From positions 22,385,432 to 22,449,431 of the forward strand of contig OY997592.1 of NCBI GenBank assembly GCA_963921825.1: 64,000 bases of DNA, read 5' to 3'. Positions 12,389 to 24,759 of this stretch are shown here, piece by piece (position 1 is the first letter of the stretch; each line of letters opens with the position of its first letter). The translations under genes were made by a program, and so were the position numbers. The notes below the pieces were generated by a model, which saw only the letters and a list, made by a program, of their open reading frames with translations, had not been told where the DNA came from and searched no databases. The stretch comes from Erodium maritimum (lineage: Eukaryota; Streptophyta; Magnoliopsida; Geraniales; Geraniaceae).

Positions 12389-15300
12389 TGTCACGCCCCA
12401 AATCCGGTTCTTGACCGAACTCGAGACGCAACTTAAAAAGAAAACAATTATAATAATAAAAGACATAAAGCCAAATAAGCATCCGAATTTAATACAGTAA
12501 AAAGTCTCCAAAACACCACTTCTAAAGTAATCCTTCAACAATAGGTTTTACAAAGTCATAATAGATCTTTAATAAAGGTTCAAGACTACAAAATAAAGAC
12601 CAACGTCACTAAGCACCCGGACCCAAGAAGCTCCCGAGCCTCGAGTCCACTAGTCACCATGCGAGCCTGTAAAACAGTCATAAACAGATAGGGGTGAGTT
12701 TACGCTTAGTAAGGAAAAAAATGCATAACCAGGTCGCCCTTTAGTTTAACAAAATAGGCCTTCACCATTTTGGTTCGGGTCTTAAATACGAGTAAATGCG
12801 AATGTATTGAAAAAAAGGAGTAAGACGAGTGTTAAGCGATCAAGAAAAGCCAACATTAATCATAATAAAATGACGTGATAAATGTATTTCTTAAATAATC
12901 AATAAATGTTAGGGTATTCAATTTAATGTCGTGGGACATGAGTCACCACCCTCCGATCCACATTATTCGTCGTGTCATGTCGGATTTTCCCTCGGTCCAG
13001 AGGAGACGCATAACGTTGGGCTACCGGTAACAACCCTTGAGGGCGCATATCGTCGGGATTCTCGGAAACGTCTCCAAAGGACCATATGTCACCGGGAACC
13101 AAGGTATAGCTCCCGTAGGACGCATACACTTGGGTGAAATAACCAGTAATCATCCCCGTAGGGTAAACCGTCTAAATACCCCGTAGGGTCCAATATCCAA
13201 TTTTTCGTAGGGTCCGTAATCTATGTCTCGCAGGGTCCAATCCGCCGGCTATGATACTACCCTACACCGGCACTTCCTTCGGTGTAGGTACCATACCGGA
13301 TACCGATTATGATACTACCCCACACCGGCGCTTCCTTCGGTGAAGGTTCCATATCGGATACCAAGTTATCGGCTTAGGTACTACCCCACACCGACATTCC
13401 CTTTGGTGTGGGTACCCTATGACACTACCCCACCCGCAGCGTGGGTGCCATACCGATATAAAAGCTAGTTTAAGGACTCATAAGTGGGTAACACTCTCAA
13501 ACAATCAAGGAATAACCGACGCTTAACGAATCATAATTCCGTCACAACACAATACAAGAAGCAATCATAATCTTACACTTACCATTTACTTACCAACCAC
13601 GATCCATCGGTTCATCGATCACCTGATCGTACCGCTGGGCACAACCAGTCATACTCGATTCCCCAATCAATCATTCAGTCATTCAAGAGTTCAAGCATTC
13701 AATCAAGTATACAATTAAGCAATCAAGCATTCATATTTGGTTGACCGAATTATCTAGTTGTAATAGACTCTTAACTTATCCAAATTAGGCAACAAAGCAT
13801 GTGAACCTAACACAACAACTAATCCGAGGGCTCATCACGGCCTCTCTGTCAGTAAAACAATTCCCAAGTATCGAAAGCAAGTTACACTAGTGATTCACGT
13901 CCTAAGCATGCCTACTAGACACGTCCGTTTATTTGTAAATGAAGTATATTTATTCTAGTTATTCGCATCCTATAGGTAATTCTAGGACCTTTCCGATTTT
14001 ATTAACCTAATAGGCATACTAAGCATTATTTAACGAGGAGTTAGGATTTTCCCTACCTCGTGGTCTTCCTCTAACAACTCTTTGCTGTAAAGTCGAACAG
14101 TCGCTCCTCCGTTCTTCGCACGGGTACTGGAGTGGTCTTCGTCTGCTCGGGCGAAGTCCAAGCTCTTGGGCGAAGCCTGGGTTTAAATACAAACGGTCCA
14201 AAATCAGATCGGATCCAGATTGCCCAGTTCTTTAAATTAACTGTTCGTCCTTTTCTTTAAATACGCCAATTAGTCCAAAGTGTCGTTGATTAGTGAATAA
14301 ATTAATTAATCTAATTCTGTCTGACCTGGCCGACCCGAGTCCGACCCGAAACCCGACCCAAACCCGGAAACCGACCCGGATCCAGGCCCAGGCCCGGACC
14401 GGCCCGTACCCGACCCAGACCCGGAGTCAGGCCCGAGTCCGAACCCGAAGTCCAAAGTCAATTCGGGCCGTGGCCCAAACCAGATTCAAGCCCAAGGCCC
14501 AAATATGGTCCAGGCCGAGACCCAACTGAGCTCCGGGCCCGAGCCCAAGAACTCGACCTTGACCGGTCTGAGCTGGAAATGGCGGCGGTCGGAGCTAGGT
14601 TTTCGGCGACTCCGGCGGCGGTGACGTCGACTACTTTGACGGCGTTTTTGGCGACGGGAGTTCGGGAAACCAGAGGGGATGGGTGGCTGCGCGTGTCACA
14701 AGCCCTTAATGGCCGGATCTGACGGCTGGGAGCTCGCCGGCGCGCGAGTTCCAGATCTGGAACTCGAGCGCTCCGGCGACGCTTCCCGGCGTCATCCAAC
14801 CCCCAAACGGACCGGAACTCGCGTTTACAGAAGAAGAAGAAGACGGGGAAGCGATTCAGGTGAGGGTTTGGGGTAACCGGCGTCGGATCTACACGGATTT
14901 TGTCACGGTGGCACTGGGTCGATGTCGGGGTCACCAAATCGAAGACGGAGAGGGGAATGGAAGGGTCTCTGGTGCTCGGGTTAGAAGTAGAAGGCGAAGG
15001 ATAGGTGGAGGGAGGCTCGATTTTAGCTCCAGGGCGACAAACAGAGCTGAAAGCTCCGGCGTCCCTTTGGTCCTCTCACGGGAGGCTCAGATCTGAGCTC
15101 TGAGTCGACCAGAAACAGATAAAAAAGATGAGGCAAGGCAAGGTGAAGGTGGGGGAAGAGTTTTGTCGGGGATGGTGGAGCGAGGGGATGCTGGTGGTCG
15201 GATAAAGAGGATGGGCGGCGAGGAGATGCTCTGGTTTCGCAGAGAGGAAGGTGAAGAGGCATGTGAACAGTGTTGCGAAGCTAGGGTTTCGCCCCTTTTA

Positions 15301-15503
15301 AAGCCAGACCATTCGGGCTTGTGGGTTGGGCTCGCGTAATTGGGCCAAGCGTGCTGCGACTGGGCCCTAATCCGAACTCAGCCCAACACTGCTGAAACTC
15401 TTTTTTTTTTAATTTTCTTTCCCCATTTACTTGTTTTGCAAAAATAAACCTCCACGTTTTAGATTGCAGTTTGACACCCTTAAAGAACGAAGTGGGTTTT
15501 ACA
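12389..15503 (-). repeat. 3' LTR of the Tekay-like element
   Basis: Plus-strand ends are TGTCACGCCCC and GGGTTTTACA. It holds the tandem arrays at 13150-13450 and a GACCCG/CCCGGA-rich stretch at 14330-14540. The minus-strand A/G tract at about 15504-15517 is the likely polypurine tract. Confidence 0.85.
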
Positions 15504-15554
15504 GTCTACCCCCCTTAAAAGAATTTCGTCCTCGAAATTTAAAACAGACGTACC

Positions 15555-15956
15555 TCAAGTATCGAACAGGTTGGGATACTTCTCCCGGATCTCGTCCTCG
15601 CACTCCCAGGTCGACTCAGCTCCCTGGTGCCTCCACTGCACTCGTACCAACGGAATAGTCGTCTTCCGCAAGACCTTCTCTCCCGTGTCCATAATCCTGA
15701 TAGGTTGTTCCTCATAAGAGACGTCATTGGCTACCTCAATGTCCGTCCACTCGATAACATGAGAGGTATCTGCGGTGTACTTCCGCAGTTGGGAAACGTG
15801 GAAAACATTATGCACGTTCCCAAGTTGCGGTGGCAATGCTAGGCGGTAAGCCACTGCTCCAATTCTGTCCAAGATCTCAAAGGGCCCGATGAATCTTAGG
15901 GACAACTTGCCTCCTCCGCGGTTGAACCGCAATAGGCCCTTCTTCGGGCTCCTCAA
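15555..15956 (-). pseudogene. Tekay-like integrase C-terminal and chromodomain-like region
   Basis: Minus-strand reading shows the GPFEILDRIGAVAYRLALPP and NVHNVFHVSQLRKY motifs of the integrase C-terminal GPY/F region, then a chromodomain-like tail with LRKTTIPLVRVQWRHQGAES and ENEIREKYPNLF-type ending. In chromoviruses this tail steers integration toward certain chromatin. Read as part of a fossil element. Confidence 0.85.
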
Positions 15957-15986
15957 GTAACTCCATCCATCGCCTTTGGCGTATGT

Positions 15987-17342
15987 TCAGGTCGCGCTGG
16001 GAGAAATATACTTGAGGCTCTTGTGATCTGAGAACACCCTGAAATGCTCACCGTACAGATAGTGTCTCCAGCTCTTCAGAGCAAATACCACAGCTGCCAG
16101 CTCTAGATCATGGGTCGGGTAGTTGCGCTCATGTACCTTCAACTGCCTCGAGCCATAAGCAACTACCTTCCCGGACTGCATCAACACACAACCCAGTCCC
16201 TCGCCTGAGGCGTCACTGTACACATCATAACCTACTCCTCGCTCTGGAACAATCAACACTGGAGCGGTAGTCAATCGAGCCTTTAGCTCGGTAAAGGAGT
16301 GCTCACACTCATCTGTCCATATAAACTCGACCCCCTTGCGGGTCAGTGTTGTCATAGGTGCTGCTAGACGCGAGAAGTCCTGAACAAAGCGTCGATAATA
16401 CCCTGCCAATCCCAGAAAGCTACGGATCTCAAACACAGTCTTGGGCCTTGCCCACTTCGAAACTGCATCGACCTTCGCTGGGTCGACTAGAATACCATCT
16501 CGGGACACAACATGTCCGAGAAATTTCACCTCTGCGAGCCAGAACTCGCACTTCTCCAAGTTCCCGTACAGCTGGTGAGTACGTAACAGAGTCAATACTA
16601 TCCTCAAGTGCTCCTCATGCGCCTCTTCACTAGGCGAGTAAATAAAGATGTCGTCAACGAAAACTACGACAAATTGGTCCAAGTATGGTCTGAAAATGCC
16701 ATTCATCAAATCCATGAAGGCTGCTGGCGCATTCGTCAATCCAAACGGCATCACTAGAAACTCAAAGTGTCTGTACCGTGTCCGGAAGGCGGTCTTCTCC
16801 ACATCCTCCTTTCGGACTCTCAACTGGTAGTAGCCTGATCTCAGGTCAATCTTGGAGAAACATGTCGCTCCCCTCAGCTGATTGAACAGATCATCGATCC
16901 TCGGCATCGGATAGCGGTTCTTCACCGTAACCCGGTTCAGCTTCCGGTAATCGATGCACATCCTCAAAGCGCCACCCTTCTTCTTCACGAAGAGGGCGGG
17001 TGATCCCCACGGAGAAACACTAGGGCGGATGAAACCCTTCTCTTGCAGCTCTTCGAGTTGTCGCTTCAACTCGACTAACTCAGCTGGTGCAAACCGATAT
17101 GGTGTCATAGAAATCGGCGCTGTGCTTGGGATCAAGTCGATCCAAAACTCTAACTCGCGCGCAGGCGGTAAGCCTGATAGCTCCTCCGGGAACACGTCCG
17201 GGAACTCACAAACTACTCTCGGTAGGTCTCTGCTACTCTGCATAGTCTCTGACTCAGCTCCCGTAGTCAAGGCAGACAGAAGGACTCCGCTCTTGCTACC
17301 CAACACACAAGTAATGACTCGGTCGCCTGACCTCACTGTCAC
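15987..17342 (-). pseudogene. Tekay-like reverse transcriptase and RNase H
   Basis: The 451-residue open frame carries Ty3 reverse transcriptase motifs: [50 protein letters not shown], and the active-site [12 protein letters not shown] (YVDD-like FVDD), followed by [11 protein letters not shown] and an RNase H region with [16 protein letters not shown] and [20 protein letters not shown]. It is one part of the broken element at 12389-20629. Confidence 0.95.
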
Positions 17343-17369
17343 CTGACGTCGATAGCAATCGATCGTCGC

Positions 17370-17765
17370 TCAATATCTCGCGAGCCAATCCATGCCCAAT
17401 ATCACGTCAAAAGCAGTCATATCAAGAACGAGAAGGTCACCAAGAAAGGGGCAATCCGCAACCCTAATCGCGCAGTCTCGACAAACGGTCCTCAACATGA
17501 CCTCTCCCGTAACAGGGGTACTCAAACAAAGGGGTTGACTCAACGTCTCCACCCGCAAACCCAAAGAAATAGCAAAGGAAGCAGAGATAAAAGAATGGGA
17601 AGCTCCCGTGTCAAATAGGAAAGATGCCCACGAATTATATAATAAACACGTACCCTGAGTGGCCTCATGGCCGGCGTACGGTCCCTCAACTCTGGCATCA
17701 ATAACTGCATAGACTCGGCCCTGCCGTGCTGGTGGTCCTCCTCTCGGTGGTGGTGGAAGTGCCAC
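17370..17765 (-). pseudogene. Tekay-like aspartic protease region
   Basis: The minus-strand reading holds FLFDTGASHSFIS, the DTGAS active-site motif of a retroviral aspartic protease, and the downstream VILGMDWLARY motif common in Ty3 elements. The enzyme would cut the Gag-Pol polyprotein. Confidence 0.9.
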
Positions 17766-17879
17766 CTACTGTCCAGCCCTCAGCTGATGTTTCTGAACTG
17801 CTGCTCCTGCCGCCTGACGCGGAGCTCTCTAAGGTTGTGCCTAACGTGGTCGGCTAGGAGGTGCCTGACGAGCCTGAAC

Positions 17880-19094
17880 CTACTGAGGCCTCGGCGCTCC
17901 TCCAGCTCTGTCAGGGCACGCATAGACGAGGTGTCCCTGTCGACCACACTGGTAGCAAGCACTCTCATCAATCCGTGGTCTATCTCCAACCCTCTGTGGA
18001 TAATCAATCTGTCGCTCTGCAGGTCCACTACCTCTCGGACAGTCTCGGGCTAGGTGGCCCTGCTGCCCACACAGAGAACATAACTGTGACACTGGGGCGG
18101 GCCCAACTGACGCTACAGTCCCTGCCCGGCACATGCCTCCAGACTGAAACTGAGGCTGAAAGGATCCCGAAACTCTCTGTCTATGTTGATCGCGCCTCTT
18201 TGACTGTCGTAGGAATCCACTAGGCCTTGGCCTGATCTCCCGCACCCTGGCGGTCTCTCTGAAGTGCCTCTCTATGGCCAAAGCCTGATCCAGGAGTCTA
18301 GAGTATACATCGGTCCTGAAAGCAATGACCCTGTCAGCAATCGACGGGATGAGCCCGTTCTCGAATCGCTTGCAGCGACTCTCCTCTGTCTGCACAAACT
18401 CCGGTGCAAAGCGGGCCAAAGAAGTGAACCTCATTGCATACTCAAAGACGCTCAATCCTCTTTGACGCAGTTCCAGGAACTGCCGGCGTCTGTCATCTCG
18501 AATGGATCGGGGAAAATGCTGCTCCAGGAACATCATGCTGAATAACTGATAGTCGTCCCCAACTCTGGTCTGCACTGACTTCCACCAATACTAAGCCTCT
18601 CCCTCGAGTTGAAATGTGGCAAATGATACTCTCCGACGTCCCTCAGATACTCCAGAGGTATCGAGGTTGCGGGTAATCCGCTCCAACCAGCCTGCGGTTG
18701 CCTCGGGGTCTTCTCCCCCGGAGTAGACCGGTGTGCCGAGTCTACGAAAATCTCTGAGGGCCTGGGTCGTGGAACTGTCAAGCGGGCCTGGTCCCTCACT
18801 GGTGACTGCTGCGGCAGTAGGCACGGGCTTTGGTGCCGGTGCTGCAGTCCCCTGCTGTGCGCCCATGGCGGCCAGCACTGCACGAACCACCTCCTCTAGA
18901 GGGGTCGTCTGAGTCGACTCAGCGACTGGAGATGTTTTGGGTGGTGCCTCTGATGGTCAACCCTCAAAACTCTGGTGCTCGGTGAAAGTAGCACCATGGG
19001 CGTCAGCTGTCCTTGCCTGCTCAGAGGCAGGTGCCTGACTCGGGCCCCCGGCTGGGCGGCTCCTGGTACCTCTCGGAGTGTAACCACGCGCCAT
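17880..19094 (-). pseudogene. Tekay-like Gag region
   Basis: Minus-strand reading starts MARGYTPRGTRS near 19094, includes the Gag core (FSMMFLEQHFPRSIRDDRRR, EFLELRQ-type block, FASLARF-type block) and two CCHC zinc knuckles: CSLCGQQGHLARDC and CYQCGRQGHLVYAC. Gag forms the particle and binds element RNA. It is part of the broken element. Confidence 0.85.
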
Positions 19095-19220
19095 GTCGTC
19101 TATCCGCCTACACGGAATACGCACAAGTTCAGTTTCCAGTTTAGACCACGGTTCGATCAATCACAAGGACGTTCACGCGCGTCACACAAGGGTCGTACAA
19201 GACCCACTGTACTTAGGCTC

Positions 19221-19272
19221 AGTAGATATATATCTATATATATATATATATATATCTATATATATATAATAC
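19221..19272. repeat. AT microsatellite
   Basis: A run of (TA)n with a few C interruptions lies in the leader of the Tekay-like element. Confidence 0.9.
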
Positions 19273-20323
19273 TTATATATAGACAGACAAGGCCGCATCT
19301 CAATGCGTCTCACACAGCAATCAGCGGTTCAATAAAATCAAACAACCAACTCCCGTAGGAGGGTTCAATCAAATTACTCCAACGACTCCTACAGGAGGAT
19401 TAATCTCAAGTAACTCTCACAAGGCACAAGACAACAGGCATACCCCTCACTCGGGTATCTTCCAAAACGTGGGGTCTAGTATCGTAACCGATCGCTTTTA
19501 TTAAGAATTAACATTCATTTCCTTCCTAAAGGTTCTTAACACTTTAGCTTTTACTCAACCTTCATGTCGATCTCGCGTCGTTACAACCCGATTCAGGCGT
19601 CCCCGAATCTCATTATAACGACTTGACATCCAACCATCACACTCGACTACAGTGGCGCCCCTGAGTCAACCCGTGATAGTGCAAACATTTCAGTTTTACA
19701 GAAATTTCGGCATGACCTATTCGTATTTTCCACTAACCCTCCGCTTATGCGGGACATGTACCAATCAATTTCATAAGATAATAGTACGCGGATTTCTCAT
19801 GCTCGGCCAAGTACGCAACCCAAACAATACACAGATTTCTCATGCTCTTTAAAGTACACAATACAACAGGTATACGGAGTTCTCATGCTCCAAGACAGTG
19901 GTCATTTAAACAAATCAACAATTGAATGGGACCATACTTCAATCTTGAAAATTTTAGAAACGATTCATCAAAATGGAAACATCACCAACAATTGGCCTAC
20001 TTTACAACGAATGCATAGCGGGTCGATCATTGCCCGTTAATCCAATTCCGATCTCAACCGCTCGGCTTCACCGATCACTGTAACTTACAGTTAATAGGGA
20101 AAGGATTCCAATCGAGCAATGCAATCATTGTAGTGTAAAAGGTTCAAATTAAACCACATTGAAGCAATCCATGACTCGTGTCGTTCCAACTCTCCACATC
20201 AATGTTTCCAAATTGCGTCACTGAGTGCCACGACTTAGACTCCCTCACTCTACCCACCTAATTTACGTGCGGTCCGAGGTTTTGAAAACAAGTTCAAAAT
20301 AAGACTTGTTTCAATTGAAACCA

Positions 20324-20336
20324 GGCTCTGATACCA
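20324..20336 (-). other. Primer-binding site of the Tekay-like element
   Basis: Minus-strand TGGTATCAGAGCC, complementary to the 3' end of initiator tRNA-Met, lies 3 bases from the LTR end at 20340. It primes minus-strand DNA synthesis. Confidence 0.9.
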
Positions 20337-20339
20337 AAT

Positions 20340-20629
20340 TGTCACGCCCCAAATCCGGTTCTTGACCGAACTCGAGACGCAACTTAAAAAGAAAACAATT
20401 ATAATAACAAAAGACATAAAGCCAAATAAGCATCCGAATTTAATACAGTAAAAAGTCTCCAAAACACCACTTCTAAAGTAATCCTTCAACAATAGGTTTT
20501 ACAAAGTCATAATAGATCTTTAATAAAGGTTCAAGACTACAAAATAAAAACCAACGTCACTAAGCACCCGGACCCAAGAAGCTCCCGAGCCTCGAGTCCA
20601 CTAGTCACCACGCGAGCCTGTAAAACAGT
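20340..20629 (-). repeat. 5' LTR (partial) of the Tekay-like element
   Basis: It matches 12389-12675 almost base for base. At 20630 the sequence changes to a GC-rich CGCGCGTGTGTG stretch that belongs to the leader of the surrounding Copia element. Confidence 0.85.
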
Positions 20630-20717
20630 CAACGCGCGTGTGTGTCACACGATCAACGCGCCTGTGTGGCACGCGGGCAGCGAGTGGGGCACGTGGCGCG
20701 TGTGCGCGTGTGAGTCG

Positions 20718-22405
20718 TGTTAGGTCTCGAGGTAGGGTTGGAGATGAACCAACTCGCAGCGGAAAATCAATAAAAACCAAGAGACGATTAAAACCATGAA
20801 ACAACTAACAAAGAATGGATTCACAAGAGAAAAATTCAGCACTATCTCTTACCAAAACAAGAACACCGGTTAACGAATGATTGGCTTGAGTCTCCAAGAC
20901 GCCTACGTATCCACATGGGAATCAAAGCCACGTAGTTCTTCTCTTTGAGGACTCAAGAACACAAAAATGGAGGTGGAAACTAGCCAAACCCGAAATGGCC
21001 ATGGAAGAGGGAGAGAAAATGTGTTTCCTATTCTTGTCTTGTGTTTGTTATGTTGAAAAAAGATGACTTAAACATAACAAAACTCATACTTGTCCAACTA
21101 AAGGCATGGGACAAGTATGGTGTCAAGTAAGGTGTAAATAGGACAAAGTATGACAAGATAAGATTGGGTTAGGTGGTGAATCACCAACACCTTAATCCTT
21201 GTCTTGCTTGCTTAGTACTAATTAATCAAGACTTGATTAATTAGTTCCATGGGCCTTGGTTGCATGGGCCTTTCATGGGCCTCTTGGAACATGGCCCGTG
21301 GCCATTTCCAACGAGGTCCCGTGATTCGCTCATCACCTCCAAGCCTTCCATACCGGAAATGTCCAACATTATCCGACGCGATCAATCCCAAGACTCCTAG
21401 CCTTGTCTCGATCCGTAAAGTCCTATTCACTTACGGGCACATGACCCAAAACCCAGTTTTGGTCATGTCCCGAGACAACTCCCTTTTGGCCATTCTCCAT
21501 AAATGTGTCAATGAGTTTCATCCTCCGGTGTGACCCTTAGGTTTATGCATGTCAATAGATCAACGTAAAATACCATTTTACGTGATCATATTTAAGTGGC
21601 AACTAACGAGACTTTAGTATTGCCTGACACTACATAACGAATCGACCCTGTCCATTCTAACCTTTCCGTCGTCCCTGTCATTATCCTTTTATCTCTGATA
21701 TCTTGATTGAGATAAGGCATAGAGACGTCATCCTTATTATTCTCAATCACCGTTCCTTGATATGTGAGATGACTGAAGATATGATACCCAGTATCATGTG
21801 CATGGCCATGCTATTCTTTCAGTCACTCTCGATCAAGCGGCCGAGAACTGATATCTTTCCCATACCTCAGTATGAGGGATAAATCCCTTAGCCGCCTTTC
21901 GTGTCACTCATGTAGCCCGTCCCCAAGCCAATCCTGGCCGTTATGGAAGCCCTGTTACGGACAACGTTAGGCTCAGGTCAAACTCAGTTGTTGACTACAT
22001 AGCGATCACAAAGACTCCTTGGTCTAAGGATACATGACAAGCTACGACACTGAATATGTTCATGACTTAATCTATGGCACATATTCAGGGCGGGTCGTCC
22101 AATATCATGTCCCACATGATATCTATGATCAGACTCCGGAATCATATTCCAATGACTAACAGAACGTAAGCCATAAAGAGCCATCTTTCATACTAGTCGC
22201 TTCTAGTGAAGCTTTGTTGACTAGGGACCCATCGAGTGTGATCTATCTCGATCTATGATTCTATTCGCATGGTGGGCACAGATCAGAGCACACATCGATA
22301 TATTACTTCAACACATAAGTAATATAAAGCCGCTTTAATTTTATTGCTAACAATGATATATACATTTGGACATTTAGGATTGAGCTACGGGCACTAAGAC
22401 TAACA
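20718..22405 (+). mobile_element. Solo LTR, 1.7-kb family, copy 3
   Basis: Ends are TGTTAGGTCTCGAGG and CACTAAGACTAACA with perfect 5-bp duplications AGTCG at 20713-20717 and 22406-22410. Length 1688. It inserted into the Copia leader and looks whole as a solo LTR. Confidence 0.9.
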
Positions 22406-22800
22406 AGTCGGGCGCGTGGGAGTCACGCGTCTTCTTCGACGAAACTCTTCGCGAGTTTTGCAGACGGCGCGCGATGCCGGCGCCTGTGATTCCGGCGTCT
22501 GCGTTGCTTCTCCGGCCGGGGTCGCGACACTGGGAGCAACGGAGCGGCAGGGGCAAGGACCAGTGGCGGTGTGGTCGATCGTGGTTGACGGAGATCGTCT
22601 CACCAGCGGCTGCGACGTAGGTCGATCTGGATGTCTTCGCTGGCGGCGGTGGAGCTCGTCAACGGTGGCGACTGGAGCAGGAGCAGCGGCTGAGCAGAGA
22701 GGGAATGCCGGTAGAGTACGGGCAGCGTTCAACGGAGGTGAACGGCGGCGGCGGTGTGGCGGCAGCGGCGGCGGAAGCGGAAGTAATATTAGAGCGATAG
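22406..22800 (-). other. Leader of the 149-bp-LTR Copia
   Basis: GC-rich DNA between the solo LTR and the primer-binding site. Open frames on both strands are rich in Arg, Ala and Ser and show no Gag motif, so I read it as non-coding leader. Confidence 0.5.
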
Positions 22801-22801
22801 A

Positions 22802-22814
22802 GGCTCTGATACCA
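22802..22814 (-). other. Primer-binding site of the 149-bp-LTR Copia
   Basis: Minus-strand TGGTATCAGAGCC abuts the LTR end at 22815 with no gap; it is complementary to initiator tRNA-Met. Confidence 0.9.
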
Positions 22815-22963
22815 TGATAACAATAGCGTAATTATATTGAATTCGATGAATAAAGCCTACAGTGTACATGTATATATAGCGGTGTTGCACCACTAGGGTT
22901 TCCTAAACCCGGTCTTAACCCTAACGAACCACATGGGCTGGGCCTATACAATAAATTCTAACA
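22815..22963 (-). repeat. 5' LTR of the 149-bp-LTR Copia
   Basis: It pairs with 11288-11436 and carries a TATATATAG box that could serve as the element promoter. Confidence 0.9.
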
Positions 22964-24759
22964 GAAACATTCTCAAGGTAGGTCATCAAATGTCAAACTC
23001 TTCGACATATGTGACGTTGACTCATATCGCTATATGCATGATCAGTAAAATATGATCCTCTAGTCAACAATCCTTATAGCTTTAATTGTCGGATTAGGCT
23101 AGGGATGGATGAATAGATTCACTATTTTCTATCTAAGAGTTCTACCGGGGAGCTGCTCCCCGATACTTAAAAGGAGTTGTATATTCAATGGTTTCATTAA
23201 CCGTATAACTTAATGATAATAAAACGTTTGCCAACTTATTATTAACTTACAAATAACATTGTACATGTTGTGACTTGTCCTAGGGCATAAAACCCAACAA
23301 ACTCCCACTTGAACTAGGACCAACTCACATTTTGAGAAATACCCATTGCCCTAATATAACACTCGAACTTGGGTTGTAGGTGTGCCTTAATTAAAGGATC
23401 AATTACGTTGTCATATGTGTCTACTCTACATATCTTGACCTCTTCCTTATCTACGAAATGTCGGATGATGTGGCAGCGTCTTTTTATGTGTTTGGATTTA
23501 GAATGAGCCCTCGAATGATGTGGCCTGACTTTTTACTAAAAAATTCACTAAAAGGGATGGAATCGATTACAGTGAAACATTTTCTCCCGTATTTAAGAAA
23601 GATTCTCTTCGTATTATTTTGGATTTAGTGTGCATTTTGACTTGGAACTTTACCAAATGGATGTGAAAACGACATTTCTCAATGATGATATAGAGGAAGA
23701 GGTATACATGAAACAATTCGAAGGTTTTTCCTCTTATGCTGGTGAACATTCGGTGTGCAAACTTAAAAAAATTCATATATAGGTTAAAACAAACCTCCCG
23801 TCACTGGTACTTAAAAGTTTCATGGTCTCTTCATTCGGTTTCGAAGAGAGTATCATGGATTAGTGTATATACCATAAGGTCAGTGGGTGTAAAACTTGTT
23901 TCTTATTTTGTAGGTGGATGATATACTACTTGCAACCAATGATAAAGGATTACTTTGAGGGGTGAAATAACTTCTTTGAAAGAACTTTGATGTGAAGGAT
24001 ATGGGAGAAGAATCTTATGTCATTGGAAATAAGATTATTAGAGACAGACATAGTGGTATTCTAGGTTTGTCTCAAGAGCCCTACATCAACAAAGTTTTGG
24101 ATGAAAAATTGTCCACCAAGTGTAACTCCTATTGTGAAAGGGATAAGTTCACATTGAACTAATACCCAAATAATGAATTTGAAAAGGAATGAATGGACCA
24201 CATTCTATATGCTTCGGTTGTTGGAAGCTTGATGTATATTCAGGTTTGTATAAGACCTAACATAATATTTCTAGTTGGATACTGGGTCGATATCGGAGTA
24301 ATCCAAGGGAAGACCATTGGAGAGATGCAAAGAAATTCAAGCGATACCTTCAAGGCACCAAGGATTACATGTTTATGTATAGACAAACGCATAGCTTGGA
24401 AGTGATTGGCTATTGTGATTCGGACTTTGTTGGCTGCATTGATTCACATAAATCAATAGTAGGGGTACATTTTTATGCTAATTGGTGGACCCGTAACGTG
24501 GAGGAGCATAAATCAAAGCTTAATGTCCACATACACTATGAAGGTCGAGTTCATATCTTGTTTAAGGCTACATCACATGGTCTATGATGAAGAGTTTCAG
24601 TTTGGGGCTTAGAGGTTATGGATCCCATATATACGCCCATAAGGATATATTGTGATAATTCAGCTACAGTCTTTATGGCTAAATCCCACAAGAGTGTGAG
24701 TCGAAGTAAACACGTTGACCTAAAGTATCTAGCCATAAGAGAACGTGTTAAGGATAAAT

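Larger units (their letters stand above)
12389..20629 (-). mobile_element. Ty3/Gypsy chromovirus, Tekay/Del-like, inserted in Copia
   Basis: A 3115-bp 3' LTR (12389-15503) and the matching start of the 5' LTR (20340-20629) flank gag, protease, reverse transcriptase-RNase H and an integrase C-terminal part with a chromodomain-like end, all on the minus strand. The two LTR ends differ at about 3 of 288 compared bases, so the insertion is young. A tRNA-Met-type primer-binding site lies 3 bases inside the 5' LTR. The left flank is AGTAA; the matching right flank cannot be checked because the 5' LTR is partial. It looks broken by a few breaks. Confidence 0.9.
11288..22963 (-). mobile_element. Copia element with 149-bp LTRs, holding a Ty3 element and next to a solo LTR
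   Basis: Two 149-bp LTRs (11288-11436 and 22815-22963) differ at about 4 sites, which suggests a fairly recent insertion. The minus-strand order is 5' LTR, primer-binding site, leader, then (after nested DNA) reverse transcriptase, RNase H, a G-rich polypurine tract and 3' LTR. Flanks are AAAAC and GAAAC, a 4-of-5 match to a 5-bp duplication. A Ty3 chromovirus sits at 12389-20629 and a solo LTR at 20718-22405. It looks broken by several breaks; gag and much of pol are not seen. Confidence 0.85.
10200..23535 (-). mobile_element. Angela/Tork-like Copia: 3' LTR and 3' end of pol, holding a nested stack
   Basis: The LTR starts (minus strand) TGTTGGGTTTTATGCCC at 23299 and runs left to about 10200, with a second Copia element inserted at 11288-22963; its own length is about 1.4 kb. 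Right of it is a polypurine tract (AAGTGGGAGTT on the minus strand) and then, at 23300-23535, the last part of an RNase H domain (minus strand: SKHIKRRCHIIRHFVDKEE, then VDTYDNVIDPLIKAHLQPK). These are classic Copia features. It looks broken; the rest of the element is not here. No LTR pair is available for dating, but it is older than both elements nested in it. Confidence 0.75.

Noticed and set aside
14293-15262. Frames in GC-rich DNA, including a 159-residue minus-strand frame
   Set aside because: They sit in the 3' LTR of the Tekay-like element, overlap on both strands and show no domain.
22400-22817. Possible Gag in the Copia leader
   Set aside because: No Gag motif or zinc knuckle, both strands open, and GC-rich composition explains the frames.
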